Below, piece by piece: positions 8,276-17,637 of a stretch of DNA of 64,000 nucleotides. Location: NCBI RefSeq assembly GCF_001446935.1, contig NZ_LKKK01000002.1, forward strand, positions 964,250 to 1,028,249, in the 5' to 3' direction. The position numbers were made by a program, and so were the translations under genes. The notes under the pieces were generated by a model. The model was not told the DNA's origin. It did no database searches and was given only the letters and a program-made list of their open reading frames with translations. How positions within the stretch are numbered: the stretch's first letter is position 1; each line of letters opens with the position of its first letter. Source of the stretch: Pseudomonas sp. TTU2014-080ASC (GTDB lineage: Bacteria > Pseudomonadota > Gammaproteobacteria > Pseudomonadales > Pseudomonadaceae).

Positions 8276-9422
8276 GGCTTCTACTGGCCTCGTTATGCTT
8301 TAAGGATTTGGCAGACCTGCGGCCGAGCAAGGCTGGCAGCAGTGTTGAAAACAGGCTCATGAGCAACAGGCTGAAATACACCAGCGAGTCGATTAACTGC
8401 AATTGCAGGAGCAGATTGAGGAAGACGATTTCGGTCAGGCCGCGAATATTCAGCAGGATGCTTTCGTGCCATTTCACCCGCGCCTGACTCTGCGGGTCAG
8501 CCCAGTGCAGGCCCAGCCAACTGCCGAAGACTTTGCTCAGCACCGGCAGCACAAACAACGCCAGCAGGTGTTGCCAGGTCAGGCCGTTACCGAGGTTGTG
8601 GAAGTCCACCCAGAGCACGCCGTAAGTGAGGATCAGCGGCACCGCGAGGCCATTGAGCAAACGCTTGAAGTGCGCATCCTTCAGCGGGAGCTGGAAGGGC
8701 TGTTTCAGCCAGGCCAGGCACAGCATGTAAGTGATGCCGAAGACCAGCGCATTCAGGTGCAGGTACTGGAACAGCACCATCAGGGCAAAGAACGGCAGGC
8801 TGTAGAACAGACCGTGACGCACGCCCAGCAGGCGCAACACAGCAGGCAGCGCAGCAGCCAGTAACGGCCACAGCAGCGCTGCTGGGTCGCTGCTGCCTTG
8901 CGCTAAACCGAACAGGCTCCAGCACAGGAAATCCATCAGGATCGCCGCGTGCATCAGGCGCTTGGTCTGCGCCGGTGGGTAGCCGATGTTCTGCAAAAAC
9001 AGGTACAGCACCGGGATCGCCGTGATGGAGAACAGCAGGCCAATGCCCACCGCACTCAGCCAGCTGTACTCGCCGGGCAGCAGCCACAGCGCGCAGGCCA
9101 GCCCCGCCAGCATCGGCACAAGGAAGCTGGGGATGGCGATTTTCAGGCAGGCGCTGCTCACGTCCAGATCAATCACATCACTCAGGATGTAGCCCAACAG
9201 CAGGGCAAAGCACAGGCCATAGAGCAGTTGCAGCCAGTCCGGGGCGAGCAGCTCGGTCGCGCTGAGATGCCAGTGTGGTTCGACCCAGCCCAACAGCAGC
9301 GTCGGGATGGCCAGACTGGCCACCAGCAACTGGCCCACAATCGGGATCAGGCGCTTGCCGCCGAGCACGGCAACCAATGCGTAAATCACTAAAGCAATAA
9401 GCCAGAAGCCGATCACGCTCAT
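8262..9422 (-). CDS. CPA2-like cation:proton antiporter in the APE operon
   Basis: The 386-residue product is almost wholly hydrophobic, with roughly 11-12 membrane segments. The segment LLNIRGLTEIVFLN resembles the conserved RG-(L/M)-(V/T)-E stretch of the NhaA/KefB-like CPA2 exchangers. No C-terminal RCK domain follows. The start overlaps the MMPL gene stop by 4 bases (ATGA). Its role in pigment synthesis is not obvious; it may support transport or ion balance across the inner membrane. Confidence 0.75.
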   Translation of the reverse strand: MSVIGFWLIALVIYALVAVLGGKRLIPIVGQLLVASLAIPTLLLGWVEPHWHLSATELLAPDWLQLLYGLCFALLLGYILSDVIDLDVSSACLKIAIPSFLVPMLAGLACALWLLPGEYSWLSAVGIGLLFSITAIPVLYLFLQNIGYPPAQTKRLMHAAILMDFLCWSLFGLAQGSSDPAALLWPLLAAALPAVLRLLGVRHGLFYSLPFFALMVLFQYLHLNALVFGITYMLCLAWLKQPFQLPLKDAHFKRLLNGLAVPLILTYGVLWVDFHNLGNGLTWQHLLALFVLPVLSKVFGSWLGLHWADPQSQARVKWHESILLNIRGLTEIVFLNLLLQLQLIDSLVYFSLLLMSLFSTLLPALLGRRSAKSLKHNEASRSHELT

Positions 9423-11758
9423 GCGGCAGCTCCCTGTGCTTTATGTTGAGCCTGCCCGGCCCACGGCGACAGCAGGAAGCAGAACAGCAGGCCGAGGCTG
9501 ATGGCCAGGCCGAAGTTGGCAATCGCCGGGGTGTCGCTGATTAGCAGCAGGCCGAAGGACAGCCAGCTGGTGATCGCCGAGAGCAAGGTGCCGAGCAGGC
9601 TCACCGCCGCGCCGCCGATGTTCTCCCGCATCAGAATCGCGTAATCGACGCCAATCGCCGTAATCAGCAGCAGGCCGAACAGGCTGAACAGGGTCAGCGG
9701 CTGTCCCAACCAGCCGAGACACGCCAGCGCGGCACACGCAGCCAGCAGCGGCAGGCAGACCACACGCAGCGCACCGCCAAAGCCAAACGGGATGCACAGC
9801 AGCACCAGAATGGCGGCTGAGGAGATCAGTTTGAGTTCGGCAGCGGTGACTTGCGTGGCGCTGAACAGGGCATTCAGTTCGCCGATTCGATCCACGGCCT
9901 GCACGCCCGGCTGATCAGCCGCCAGCACTTGCAGATCGGCGCTGTTGTTCAGGCCTTGCAGGCTGACGATGGCCGCGACGCCTTGCTCATTTTCTCCCAG
10001 CCACAGCGCTCGCCACGGCTCGCCAATCGGGCTGGCCAGCGCCTGCTCCAGTGAGGCCGGTGTGCGGGTGCTGAGCAGGTTCAGTTCCTGCTCCAGTGCG
10101 CTTTGCTCAAGGCCGAGGTCGAGCAGCGGTTGCCAATGTTCAGGGAGCTTTTGCAGGGCATCGCGCAGCGGCTGCAACTGGCTTTGCGGGGCGATCAGTT
10201 GAGTCAGGCTTTGATAACCGCGCAGGCTGCCTGCGCTGATGGCTTGATCCAGACGCTGGCTCAATTCGGCCAGACGTTGCAGCAGTTGTTCGGTGTTATC
10301 AGCCCGCACCAGAAAGAACTGGCTGGTGGGTTGCTGACCCGTCAGCTCGGCGATGCGCTGCGCCTGTGCCGCCAGTTGCGGCTCCTTGCCCAGCCACTGA
10401 CGCAAATCATTCTGTGTGTGTAATTGGTAAATGCCGCCAGCGATAAACAACACGAGCAGGAGGAACAGCGGCGCGCTGCCGACTTTGCTCAGCAAGCGCT
10501 GGCGCAGACTGAGCAGACGCGTGCTCAGCTTCATCAAACTCGGCGCAGGATTCAGGCGCAAGCCACGCAGCCAGGCAGGCAGCAGGCATACCGAGCACAG
10601 ATACGCGGCAACCAATCCGGCTGCGGAAAACAGCGCCACTTGGGTCAGCGCCGGGAACGGGGTGAAGGCCAGGGCCAGATAGCCGACCAGATTGGTGCCC
10701 AGGCTCAGGCTCAGGCCCGGCAGGGTGGCGCGCACGGCGGCCCAGCTGTCCCATTCGGCGCTGTCGGCGTTTTGTGCCCAGCTCTTGCTCAGGTAGTGCT
10801 GTGGATAGTCTGCGGCGACGCCAACCAGACTGGCGCCGAGCACCAAGGTAAGGGCGTTGATCTGGCCGAACACCAGCACGCAGGCGCTGATGCCCGCCAG
10901 CAGCGCCATGCCAATCGGCAGCAGGCTGACCAGCACACGCAGGCGGCGGAAGGCGAATAGCAACAACAGCAGGGTGCCCAAGGTTGCGCCGCCGCCGATC
11001 AGGCTGATTTCGCGGGTGGCTTTGGCTTGCCCGGCAGCCGCGTAGAGCACGCCGCCGGTGGCCAGCAGTTCACCGCCTGCGGCTTCAACCTGAGCGCGGC
11101 TGGCGGCAACCTGTTCGGCAATCAGCGGCGGTTCCTGCATATCAAAGGCGCTGCCGTGGGCGCTGGCGCGCAGCAAGGCCCAGGTGGTGCCGTTGTCTTC
11201 AATCAACAGCGCGCCGCTGCTGAGGTCGGGCTGTACGCGGCTGCCGGGGTTCAGTGCCTGCTGGGCGCTGGTGGCAAAGCCGAACCAGTCTTCTTCCGTG
11301 GGCAACAGGCTGAAGCTGTTGAACGGATCAAAGAACTGCGCAGCGCGTTGTTCGATCAGCTGGTGCGGGTGATTCAGCAGCAGTTCGCGGTCAGCCGCAG
11401 GCAGCAGCGACAGACGATTGTTGCGCAGGTAGTCGCGCAGGCTGTCGAGGTCGTCGTTGACCTGCCACTGCACTTGGCTGAAGCGTTCACTGGCCTGCAA
11501 TTGCCCGGCAACCTGCTGCGCCAGTGCAATGGCCTGATCTCGCTGGGCATGGCCGACTAACAGCAGCAGCTCGCGGTTAAGCGGAGCCTGCATGCGATCT
11601 TCGGCTTGCTGGATCAGGGTGTCGTCGCTGCCTTTGGGCAGCAACGCGAGCATGTCGGCTGCCACCGGCGGACCGGCGCGCCACTGCCATGCGGCCAGCA
11701 CCAACAGGGCCAGCAGCAACAGCAGAAAGGCGCGGGGCAGCAGACGCTCACTGTTCAA
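9419..11758 (-). CDS. MMPL/RND-type exporter of the APE locus
   Basis: The 779-residue protein has the two-fold RND layout: membrane helix 1, a large periplasmic loop (about 35-260), a first helix bundle, a second loop (about 430-630) and a second bundle. The motif GVDYAILMRE in the second half is typical of MMPL proteins, and the first half has GVAADYPQHYL. Such proteins in APE clusters are thought to carry the aryl polyene lipid out of the inner membrane, working with the LolA-like gene just upstream. The start is TTG with AGGAG 10 bases before it; no in-frame ATG is near. Confidence 0.88.
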   Translation of the reverse strand: MNSERLLPRAFLLLLLALLVLAAWQWRAGPPVAADMLALLPKGSDDTLIQQAEDRMQAPLNRELLLLVGHAQRDQAIALAQQVAGQLQASERFSQVQWQVNDDLDSLRDYLRNNRLSLLPAADRELLLNHPHQLIEQRAAQFFDPFNSFSLLPTEEDWFGFATSAQQALNPGSRVQPDLSSGALLIEDNGTTWALLRASAHGSAFDMQEPPLIAEQVAASRAQVEAAGGELLATGGVLYAAAGQAKATREISLIGGGATLGTLLLLLFAFRRLRVLVSLLPIGMALLAGISACVLVFGQINALTLVLGASLVGVAADYPQHYLSKSWAQNADSAEWDSWAAVRATLPGLSLSLGTNLVGYLALAFTPFPALTQVALFSAAGLVAAYLCSVCLLPAWLRGLRLNPAPSLMKLSTRLLSLRQRLLSKVGSAPLFLLLVLFIAGGIYQLHTQNDLRQWLGKEPQLAAQAQRIAELTGQQPTSQFFLVRADNTEQLLQRLAELSQRLDQAISAGSLRGYQSLTQLIAPQSQLQPLRDALQKLPEHWQPLLDLGLEQSALEQELNLLSTRTPASLEQALASPIGEPWRALWLGENEQGVAAIVSLQGLNNSADLQVLAADQPGVQAVDRIGELNALFSATQVTAAELKLISSAAILVLLCIPFGFGGALRVVCLPLLAACAALACLGWLGQPLTLFSLFGLLLITAIGVDYAILMRENIGGAAVSLLGTLLSAITSWLSFGLLLISDTPAIANFGLAISLGLLFCFLLSPWAGQAQHKAQGAAA

Positions 11759-12356
11759 AGTCGCGCAGCTCCTGTTCGCTCAAGGCGTCACCGGTCTGGC
11801 TGTCCGGCAGGTGCAGGACGGTGCGGTCGCCCTGGGTTTCGCTCAGTTCGATCTGCTTCACCAGCGCGCCGCCTTCAATCTGAATGCGGGTGAAGATTTG
11901 TTTGAGCAGCAGCGAGTTGGGCGTCAGGCTCAGTTGCCAGTCACCCGCAGTGCCGCTCAGCTCAAGCTGAAAGTCACGGGCAAGGCCAGTGTGATCGCCC
12001 TTGAGCACGGCCAGAAACAGGCGGCTTTGCTGGGCGGCGACATCTTGCCCCGGCTGCTGTTGCCAGCCGTTGGCGGTGCGCTTGGCGATGCCGTTCTGGT
12101 TGATCCGGTAGTCCTGCTTAAGCGGGCTTTGCAGCTGCCAGAGCAGGCCGTGTTCGCCACTTAAAACGAACTGGCCACGGCTGGTCAGGGGCTTGGGCAG
12201 GGCACGCAGGTGTTTCTCCTGAATCAGCGGGCCGCGCACCACCGCCGGCTTGGCCAGCTGGGCGCTGAGCTGATCCAGATCGAAGGCTTGGGCGGCGGTT
12301 GCCAGCAACCCGAGCAGGACGATGGAGACACTTCTGGTGACTGCCCGTAAGGTCAT
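11748..12356 (-). CDS. LolA-like periplasmic carrier of the APE locus
   Basis: This 202-residue protein has a signal peptide ending near AAQA-FD, then a beta-rich domain with the LolA-type pattern (FVLSGEHGLLWQ, then TPNSLLLKQIFTRIQIEG). LolA-like proteins in APE clusters are believed to shuttle the pigment lipid across the periplasm. It overlaps the thioesterase gene (4 bases) and the MMPL gene (11 bases). It is distinct from the housekeeping lipoprotein carrier, which is not in this window. Confidence 0.83.
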   Translation of the reverse strand: MTLRAVTRSVSIVLLGLLATAAQAFDLDQLSAQLAKPAVVRGPLIQEKHLRALPKPLTSRGQFVLSGEHGLLWQLQSPLKQDYRINQNGIAKRTANGWQQQPGQDVAAQQSRLFLAVLKGDHTGLARDFQLELSGTAGDWQLSLTPNSLLLKQIFTRIQIEGGALVKQIELSETQGDRTVLHLPDSQTGDALSEQELRDFEQ

Positions 12357-12778
12357 TGCATGGCCCTCTCAACGGCGTCGGTAAAGACTTTCGGGCAGAC
12401 GAACTGCATCTCGCGGCTGGCGATTTCCACCGCCACCTGCACGCTGCTGCCACGGGTCATGCGCTCGCCGGTTTCGGCGTCGACGATCAGGTAGTTGATC
12501 TTCAGGCGGTTTTCCCACTCCACCAGATCCGCGCGGACGATCAGTTTCTGGCCGAACTGTGCACCGCGCATGTAGCGCACCTGCAGGTCGATGATCGGCC
12601 AGGCATAACCGGCGTCGCGCATCTGCGTGTAGTTGTGGCCGAGCTTGTCGAGCAGGGCACAGCGCGCCTGCTCGAAGTATTTGACGTAGTGGCCGTGCCA
12701 GACCACTTCCATCATGTCGACGTCGTAGAACTGGACTTGCAGCTCGATCTCCGCCTGCACTACACCTTTGCTACGCAT
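12353..12778 (-). CDS. Acyl-CoA/ACP thioesterase, 4HBT (YbgC-like)
   Basis: This 141-residue single hotdog protein has the YbgC/4HBT signature FYDVDMMEVVWHGHYVKYFE (residues 17-36), with Asp19 or Asp21 as candidate catalytic acid. Thioesterases of this kind are regular members of APE clusters and may release or edit the ACP-bound chain. The ATG lies inside the end of the ammonia-lyase gene (8-base overlap). Confidence 0.88.
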   Translation of the reverse strand: MRSKGVVQAEIELQVQFYDVDMMEVVWHGHYVKYFEQARCALLDKLGHNYTQMRDAGYAWPIIDLQVRYMRGAQFGQKLIVRADLVEWENRLKINYLIVDAETGERMTRGSSVQVAVEIASREMQFVCPKVFTDAVERAMQ

Positions 12779-14312
12779 ACAGGCTCCAGTGTTGCTCGCG
12801 GATACGGGTCAGGCACAGGCGCAGCTCTGCTTCCAGTGCGCGGTCTTCGATCACCGGCGGGAAGTCGCTGGCCAGTTGCTCGCGCATGCTCAGCAGCGGT
12901 GCCGGGATGTCGTTTTTACCGGCCTGCTGACGCAGCCACACGCCTTGGTTGGCGGCCAGCAAGGTAGCGGCGGCCACCTGCTCGGCCAGCTCCAGGCTGC
13001 GCAGGGCGTCGCGGGCGGCGATGGTGCCCATGCTGACTTTGTCTTGGTTGTGGCATTCGGTGGAGCGTGAGAACACGCTGGCTGGCATGGTGTTTTTCAG
13101 GGCTTCGGCAGTCCAGGCGCTGGCACCGATCTGCACAGCCTTGAAGCCGTGGTTGATCATCGCGGTTTCCGCAGGCGCGCCAGACAGGTTGCTCGGCAGA
13201 CCGTGGTTGTAGCGCACGTCTACCAGCAGGGCGAGTTGGCGGTCGAGCAGGTCAGCAACGTTGCCGACCAGATTCTTCAGGCTGTCCATGGCGAAGGCGA
13301 TATGGCCGCCGTAGAAGTGGCCGCCGTGCAGCACGCGCTCGGCTTCGGCATCAATCAGCGGGTTGTCGTTGGCGCTGTTCAGTTCGGTTTCGATGAACTG
13401 GCGCAGCAGGCCCAGGCTGTCGGCCAATACGCCGAGTACGTGCGGGGCGCAGCGCAGCGAGTAGCGATCCTGCAGGCGATGCAGCGGCGCAGTCGGCGCG
13501 TTGATCGCTAGGTCTTCACGCAGCCAGGCGGCGACTTGAGTCTGACCTGGATGGGGTTTGGCGGCGAACAGGCGCTCGTCGAAGTGCTCCGGGTTGCCCT
13601 CCAGCGCCACCACGTTCAGCGCGGTGATGCGGGTTGCCAGCTTCAGCAGATAATCAGCGCGGGAGTAAGCCAGGCAGGCCAGTGCGGTCATCACCGCAGT
13701 GCCGTTCATGAGGGCCAGCGCCTCTTTCGGGCGCAGGGTCAGCGGCGTCCAGCCCAATTCGGCGTGAACTTCGGCAGAGCTGCGGCGCTCGCCTTTGTAG
13801 AGCACGTCGCGCTGGCCAGTTAAGGTCGCAGCAACGTAGGACAGTGGAGTCAGGTCGCCACTGGCACCCACCGAGCCTTCTTCCGGGATCAGCGGCAGAA
13901 TGTCGTGTTCCAGGAACGCTTGCAGGCGCTCCAGCAGTTCTACGCGCACACCGGAAACGCCGTGGCACAGCGACTGCAAACGGCTGGCCAGCACAGCGCG
14001 GGTGCTCGGTGCATCCAGCAGTTTGCCGAGGCCGCAGCCGTGGAAGGTAAACAGATGACGCGGCAGCGCCTCGACCTGATGCAGCGGCACGGCGACCACG
14101 CAGGAGTCACCGTAGCCGGTGGTGATGCCATAGATCTCGCCTTCGCGGTCCAGCAGGCTGTCGAGGAAGCGGGCGCCTTTGGCGATTTTCTCCCGGTAGG
14201 CGGCGTCGTCCTGCAGCTGCGCCGGAGCGCGGCGCTGAGACAGGGCAACGATCTGTTCGATGCTCAGAGCATGTTCGCCAAAAACTACGGGATCAGGCTG
14301 GTGTGTCGTCAT
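12771..14312 (-). CDS. Aromatic amino acid ammonia-lyase (tyrosine ammonia-lyase-like, HutH family)
   Basis: This 513-residue protein of the HAL/TAL/PAL family has the MIO-forming tripeptide Ala150-Ser151-Gly152 in GSVGASGDLTPL and the active-site loop YGITTGYG (61-68). In the selectivity loop a His sits at 91 (TFHGCGLG), similar to bacterial tyrosine ammonia-lyases, so deamination of L-Tyr to 4-coumarate for the APE starter is likely. That is an inference from one residue and the context. Its start lies inside the acyltransferase gene (20-base overlap), with GGAATAAAG upstream. Confidence 0.92.
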   Translation of the reverse strand: MTTHQPDPVVFGEHALSIEQIVALSQRRAPAQLQDDAAYREKIAKGARFLDSLLDREGEIYGITTGYGDSCVVAVPLHQVEALPRHLFTFHGCGLGKLLDAPSTRAVLASRLQSLCHGVSGVRVELLERLQAFLEHDILPLIPEEGSVGASGDLTPLSYVAATLTGQRDVLYKGERRSSAEVHAELGWTPLTLRPKEALALMNGTAVMTALACLAYSRADYLLKLATRITALNVVALEGNPEHFDERLFAAKPHPGQTQVAAWLREDLAINAPTAPLHRLQDRYSLRCAPHVLGVLADSLGLLRQFIETELNSANDNPLIDAEAERVLHGGHFYGGHIAFAMDSLKNLVGNVADLLDRQLALLVDVRYNHGLPSNLSGAPAETAMINHGFKAVQIGASAWTAEALKNTMPASVFSRSTECHNQDKVSMGTIAARDALRSLELAEQVAAATLLAANQGVWLRQQAGKNDIPAPLLSMREQLASDFPPVIEDRALEAELRLCLTRIREQHWSLYA

Positions 14313-15228
14313 CTTTATTCCAGAACGGGTAGAAGTTGAACCACTGCAAAGGGGCGCTCAGGCAGCGTTGTGCCAGACTGTCGGCATAACGCTGGGCCCA
14401 GTGTTGGATTACCTGATCACGCTCGCTGCGCTTCCATTCGATGCGCTCGGCAAACGGTTCGATGGAGACGGTGTAGCGGCCATCAAACTTCAGGCAATGA
14501 ATCAGGTTAACCGGGCATTGCAACAGTCCCGCCATCAGCCACGGGCCTTGGGGGAACGCGGCCTGTTGGCCGAGAAACTCCACAACGGCTTTGCGGCTGC
14601 CTTTGAGCGGGACGCGATCGCCGGCAATCGCCAGCCACTCGCCCCGATCCAGGCGTTCGGACAATTGCATCATGGTTGCGGCATCCAGTTCGCTGACCTG
14701 GATCAGGCGCATTTGGCTGGCACCGGATTCGCTCAGCAACCGGTTGAAGTGTTCGGCGTGTTTGGTGTGCAACAGGACGTTCATGGTCACGTCTTCGCCG
14801 ATTTCGGCCAGGGCGCGGCAGACTTCCGGGTTGCCTAAGTGCGAAGCCACCAGAATCTGCCCGCGGCCTTGCTCATATAACTTGCCGCAGATGTTCTCCG
14901 GGTCGACCAGCTCCAGACGCTCCAGGCCAATCCTGCTGCTCCACACATCAAGCTTGTCCAGCAGCGTGTCAGCAAAGGCCATGAACTGGCGGAACACGGT
15001 CAGCTGGGTGGGCTTGAGCTCAGGGCGGGCGCTCCACTGCGCCAGGTTCTGCTGGTATTCGAAAATGCTGCGTCGGGCGGTGCCGCCGAACAGGTAAAAG
15101 TAGGCGACGATCAGGTGCAGCAGCGGGCTGATCAGACGACGGCCAAGCAGGCGCGAGAGCATGACCGTCAGCTTCATCAGGATGTAGCTGCCGCGCTCGC
15201 GCTGTCTGGCCCAGTGTTGACTGCTCAT
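14293..15228 (-). CDS. LpxL/HtrB-family acyltransferase of the APE locus
   Basis: The ATG at 15228 overlaps the glycosyltransferase stop (ATGA), giving 311 residues; a longer frame upstream has no support. A membrane-anchoring stretch near residues 18-45 is followed by the HX4E motif (SHLGNPE) of lauroyl/myristoyl acyltransferases. Such enzymes in APE clusters may build the lipid anchor that holds the pigment in the outer membrane. The protein should act on the cytoplasmic face of the inner membrane. Confidence 0.85.
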   Translation of the reverse strand: MSSQHWARQRERGSYILMKLTVMLSRLLGRRLISPLLHLIVAYFYLFGGTARRSIFEYQQNLAQWSARPELKPTQLTVFRQFMAFADTLLDKLDVWSSRIGLERLELVDPENICGKLYEQGRGQILVASHLGNPEVCRALAEIGEDVTMNVLLHTKHAEHFNRLLSESGASQMRLIQVSELDAATMMQLSERLDRGEWLAIAGDRVPLKGSRKAVVEFLGQQAAFPQGPWLMAGLLQCPVNLIHCLKFDGRYTVSIEPFAERIEWKRSERDQVIQHWAQRYADSLAQRCLSAPLQWFNFYPFWNKDDDTPA

Positions 15229-15959
15229 CGCCAGCACCTTTGCCAGAGGATGCGCGGGGCGCGCAGGAGCATGCCGAAGAACAGCTTGGCGTGCATCTTC
15301 GAGATCAGCGCGTTGTCGTGCCACAGACGGAAGTGGGACAGGCCATCTTCCGGGTAGTGCACGCGGGTGGGCAGCCAGTGCATGGGCTGGTTGCGCCAGG
15401 CTAGGCGCACCAGTATTTCGGTGTCGAAATCCATTCGTTTACCGATGTTGACGTGGTTGATCAGCGCCAGAGTCGGCACCAGTGGGTATACGCGGAAGCC
15501 GCACATGGAGTCGCGGATTTGCAGTGACAGGGTGTTGATCCATACCCACACGTGGGTCAGGTAGCGCGCATACAGGCGACCTTTCGGCACGCTGGCGTCG
15601 TACTGTGGATAACCGCAGATCAGCGAATCCGGCGCAGCCTGCGAAGCAGTGATAAAGACGCTGACATCATTCAGGTTGTGCTGGCCGTCGGCGTCTACCT
15701 GCAACGCGTGAGTAAAACCGAGGCGAGCGGCTTCGCGCAGGCCAGCCATGACGGCTCCGCCTTTGCCCTGGTTCTGCGGCAGCCGCAGCAGGTGAGTGTC
15801 GGCCTGGGTGGCGAGTTGATCCATTACAGCTGCGCAGTCGGCGCTGGAGGCATCGTCCACCAGTACGCAGGGCAAGCCCGCTTTGTGCAGCTCGGCCACC
15901 ACCGCAGGCAACGTGCGCCCGTGGTTGTAGACCGGAATCACCGCGCAGGCCTTATACAC
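15225..15959 (-). CDS. Family 2 glycosyltransferase of the APE locus
   Basis: From a GTG at 15959 (GGGAG 6 bases upstream, start inside the last codons of the ligase gene) the product has 244 residues. It shows the GT-A fold features ACAVIPVYNHG, VDDASS and the metal-binding VDADGQ (DxD). A YKACAVIP start fits the usual GT2 N-terminus better than the longer frame. It probably adds a sugar to the pigment or its lipid anchor; DPM-like activity is also possible. Confidence 0.87.
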   Translation of the reverse strand: MYKACAVIPVYNHGRTLPAVVAELHKAGLPCVLVDDASSADCAAVMDQLATQADTHLLRLPQNQGKGGAVMAGLREAARLGFTHALQVDADGQHNLNDVSVFITASQAAPDSLICGYPQYDASVPKGRLYARYLTHVWVWINTLSLQIRDSMCGFRVYPLVPTLALINHVNIGKRMDFDTEILVRLAWRNQPMHWLPTRVHYPEDGLSHFRLWHDNALISKMHAKLFFGMLLRAPRILWQRCWR

Positions 15960-17637
15960 AGGCAGCTCCCAGCAGGATACGGCCAGACGAGCAGGCGGCC
16001 TCGCCATTGCGGAAGGCGAAGTACAGCTTGCCGCGCTCGGCGTCGAAACGCAGGCTCAGTTGCAGGCGGTCGCCGGGGCGCACCAGTTGCTGGAACTTGA
16101 GCACTTCCATACCGCCAAAACGCGGCGGCAGATCAGGCATCAGGCGGCGTGCCAGCTGTTGCGCCCAGTCCACCTGCACTACGCCAGGCAGCACCGGGGT
16201 TTGCGGGAAGTGGCCGGTGAAATAGGCCAGATCCAGTGGAATCTCCAGCTCCAGTTGCCATTCGCCGTCTTGTTCAACCGCTGACAGTGGTTCGACAGCT
16301 TTTGGACGCGGCGCTGCGAGCAATTCATCCACACAGACTTGCGTCAGCTTGCCTTGCGCGTTGTACGGCAGTTGCGCGAGTAGCCGCCAGCGGCGCGGCA
16401 GGGCGATGGCTTCGGTGTGTTGGGCGAGGTGCTGGCGCAGGGTTTCCGTGACGGTGCGGCGGCCTTGGTTGCGTAGCGCATGCAGCCCGGTTGGCGTCAG
16501 GCTGATCAGTGCGCCGAGGTAGGCGCGGCCTTGCTGGATCACGCCTAAACGGGCATCGCTGACCCATTCATGATTGATCAGAGCCTGTTCCAGCATGGGC
16601 AAGGAGATGCGCTTTTCTTCCAGCTTGATGATGCGATCCAGACGACCGAGCAGGCGGAAGCGGCCATCGGCCTCAAAGCTCACCGCATCGGCGGTCTGCT
16701 CGCGGTGGCCTTCTGGCAAATAAGGCGAGGTCAGGTTCAGTGCGCCGTCCTCATTGCTGCCGGTTTCAACCCCTGCAAACGGCGTCCACAGCTCGCCACC
16801 TTGGCGCCAGGCGATGCCGCCGGTTTCCGAACTGCCGTAGATTTCAGTCGGCCACTGACCGAGCAGGCGGTGCAGCTCCGTGGCGCTTTCAGCAGACAAC
16901 GCACCGCCGGAGGAAAACACCTGACGCACCTGTTGCAGCGCGGCCCAGTCGAGGTTGTCACCCATGCGTTTGAGCAGGGCGGGGCTGGCGACCCAAGCGA
17001 AACGCTTGCTGCTGTCTTCGCGGATCAGGTTCAGGCTTTCGCGCTGTAAATCTTCCGGGAACGGCAGCGCACGGGGGATAAAACAGCGCCCGGCGCACAG
17101 CGGCCACAGCACGCGGAACAGCAGACCGTATATATGTTGCGCGGCAACGCTGCCGAAAATGGTCGCGCCGGCAATTTGTTCGCCCCAGAGGGCTTCCAGT
17201 GCTTCGACTTCGTTGCTCAGCTGACGCAGGGATTTGTCGATCAGCTTGGCTTCGCCGCTGGAGCCCGAAGTGCTCAGGGTCAGACGGCAGTTATCTACAG
17301 CCAGTAGCGCTGGTTCCAGCGCCGGGCTGTCTGCTGTGATCAGGCCGTCCAGGTTATCCAGCCATAGGTCGCACGATGTGCTCAGGCGCTGGCGGGTGTT
17401 GGCTTGCGCATCAGCGGGCAGCACCACGGCAATACCCGCACGCCAAGCGGCGAGCAGGGCAATGGCCAACTCACCGGCGTCTTCCATATGCAGGGCCAGT
17501 CGCTGTACGCCGCGCTGTTGCAGAACAAAGGCCAATTGCAGGGCCTGTTGCAGCAGTGCGGGATGCTCCAGCTGCGGCGTCACCTGACGGCCTGGCTGGG
17601 CAGTTTCTAACAGGCGCTCAAGGGGCAGCCAGTTCAT
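15952..17637 (-). CDS. AMP-ligase fused to a hotdog dehydratase (ApeH-ApeI-like)
   Basis: From the ATG at 17637 (AAGGAG 7 bases upstream, ATGA overlap with the preceding gene) the protein has 561 residues. Residues 1 to about 430 form an adenylate-forming domain with the P-loop TSGSSGEAK and [11 protein letters not shown]; it would activate 4-coumarate or a related acid for loading on the ACP. The last 120 residues form a FabA/FabZ-like hotdog with His476 in the [12 protein letters not shown] motif, equivalent to ApeI, which pairs with ApeP. So ligase and dehydratase are one polypeptide here. Confidence 0.9.
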   Translation of the reverse strand: MNWLPLERLLETAQPGRQVTPQLEHPALLQQALQLAFVLQQRGVQRLALHMEDAGELAIALLAAWRAGIAVVLPADAQANTRQRLSTSCDLWLDNLDGLITADSPALEPALLAVDNCRLTLSTSGSSGEAKLIDKSLRQLSNEVEALEALWGEQIAGATIFGSVAAQHIYGLLFRVLWPLCAGRCFIPRALPFPEDLQRESLNLIREDSSKRFAWVASPALLKRMGDNLDWAALQQVRQVFSSGGALSAESATELHRLLGQWPTEIYGSSETGGIAWRQGGELWTPFAGVETGSNEDGALNLTSPYLPEGHREQTADAVSFEADGRFRLLGRLDRIIKLEEKRISLPMLEQALINHEWVSDARLGVIQQGRAYLGALISLTPTGLHALRNQGRRTVTETLRQHLAQHTEAIALPRRWRLLAQLPYNAQGKLTQVCVDELLAAPRPKAVEPLSAVEQDGEWQLELEIPLDLAYFTGHFPQTPVLPGVVQVDWAQQLARRLMPDLPPRFGGMEVLKFQQLVRPGDRLQLSLRFDAERGKLYFAFRNGEAACSSGRILLGAACV

